Shown here: positions 63,696-64,000 of the stretch, piece after piece
Layout: every line of letters starts with the position of its first letter
How positions within the stretch are numbered: position 1 is the stretch's first letter
Assembly (NCBI GenBank): GCA_964420405.1
Contig: CAYQTL010000004.1
Coordinates: forward strand, 87,017-151,016
DNA: 64,000 bases
Reading direction: 5' to 3'
Source of the DNA: CAYQTL01 sp964420405
Lineage (GTDB): Bacteria > Acidobacteriota > Thermoanaerobaculia > Thermoanaerobaculales > Sulfomarinibacteraceae
Position numbers and translations under genes: made by a program
The notes under the pieces: model-generated
What the model saw: the letters and a program-made list of their open reading frames with translations, nothing else
Database searches by the model: none
Told to the model about the DNA's origin: nothing

Positions 63696-64000
63696 TCAGC
63701 CCCGCCGGTGGGCAGCCGCCCGCAGCAGCCCGTAGATCATCCCGCCGAGGCGATCGGCACTGCGGATCACCGCGTCCGACACCGCGACGCCACGCACCTC
63801 GAGCAGCGCCATCACGCTCTGCACCTCCTGGTTCTCGGCGTACGCCGCCTCGAGGTGCTGCCGTCGGTTGCCGAGCGTCCGGCCGCTCGCCTCCGACAGC
63901 CGCAGCGCGGTGTTGTCCGCCGCCCGCACGAGGTGGTCCCGCAGGTGGGAGCACCCTCGCGGCAGCTCCAGTCGAGCGACGGCGCCGGCGAGCCCGACCG
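63696..64000 (-). CDS. Four-helix-bundle protein (partial, 5' end outside window)
   Basis: The visible C-terminal 100 residues contain RLELPRGCSHLRDHLVRAAD, NTALRLSEASGRTLGNRRQH and EAAYAENQEVQSVMALLEVR, which is the pattern of the four-helix-bundle (S23/IVS-encoded) protein family: LP-x-G-x-x-x-L-x-x-x-L-x-R-A and later a long helix. Third positions are nearly all G/C in this frame. The frame is open to the end of the window. These proteins are small and of unclear function, often next to repeats. Confidence 0.65.
   Translation of the reverse strand, partial: VGLAGAVARLELPRGCSHLRDHLVRAADNTALRLSEASGRTLGNRRQHLEAAYAENQEVQSVMALLEVRGVAVSDAVIRSADRLGGMIYGLLRAAAHRRG

Overview
This is a high-GC bacterial window with nearly saturated third-position G/C. 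The gene families point to an acidobacterium, perhaps of the Thermoanaerobaculia/Holophagae kind: a TonB-dependent receptor with an N-terminal carboxypeptidase-regulatory-like domain, a Ser/Thr kinase fused to a TPR array, several FtsX/MacB-type permeases, Ycf48-like secreted repeat proteins and many hybrid kinases. The lineage is an inference; no rRNA or marker gene is present. No prophage, IS transposase or CRISPR array was seen.

Layout. 1-486: short palindromic tandem repeats. 487-4070: a two-gene signalling operon (histidine kinase with a degenerate receiver, then a REC-PAS-GGDEF-EAL protein). 4100-7512: a metallopeptidase fossil, then a MoxR-type AAA ATPase coupled to a 663-residue protein of unknown function. 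7687-13655 (minus): a MacAB-like export operon with two permeases, ending in a thioredoxin-like lipoprotein. 13795-17694: POT-type transporter, PspC protein, two secreted repeat proteins and a spermidine-synthase-like methyltransferase. 17749-18918: a secreted protein. 19412-24594: a small protein and a second ABC export operon. 24933-27927: tyrA with a possible aromatic leader peptide, a VapBC pair, a nucleotidyltransferase remnant and folA. 28018-39637 (minus): a nine-gene lipid-type operon headed by a TetR regulator and a TonB receptor, followed by SDR, KAS III-like protein, hydrolases, acyl-CoA ligase and thiolase. 39984-42011: a Ycf48-like secreted protein. 42295-46275: RNase R, tRNA-Leu(CAG) and a small exported protein. 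46276-53192: Ser/Thr kinase-TPR, a hypothetical protein, a hybrid histidine kinase and a GGDEF-EAL protein. 53388-57583 (minus): an unusual pair, an HSP90-like ATPase fused across the membrane to a transglutaminase-like domain, plus a partner that looks like a dead copy of the same ATPase fold. 58066-63464: an operon of a HK-REC-HK protein, a PilZ-methyltransferase and a REC-HK protein, resembling the PhcBSR quorum-sensing operon of Ralstonia. The window ends inside a four-helix-bundle protein gene next to more palindromic repeats.

Two features run through the whole window. First, intergenic spaces carry 6-bp-periodic tracts of three classes (GATCCC/GTTCCC, GTCCGC/GTCCGT, GCTGAC/CTGTCG-like), often as inverted pairs at the ends of about 280-300-bp modules, some of which share internal motifs. 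Second, many genes have a TANNNT -10-like hexamer only 6-8 nt before the start codon, with no ribosome binding site between, which suggests leaderless transcription. Other genes, mostly inside operons, have good Shine-Dalgarno sequences.
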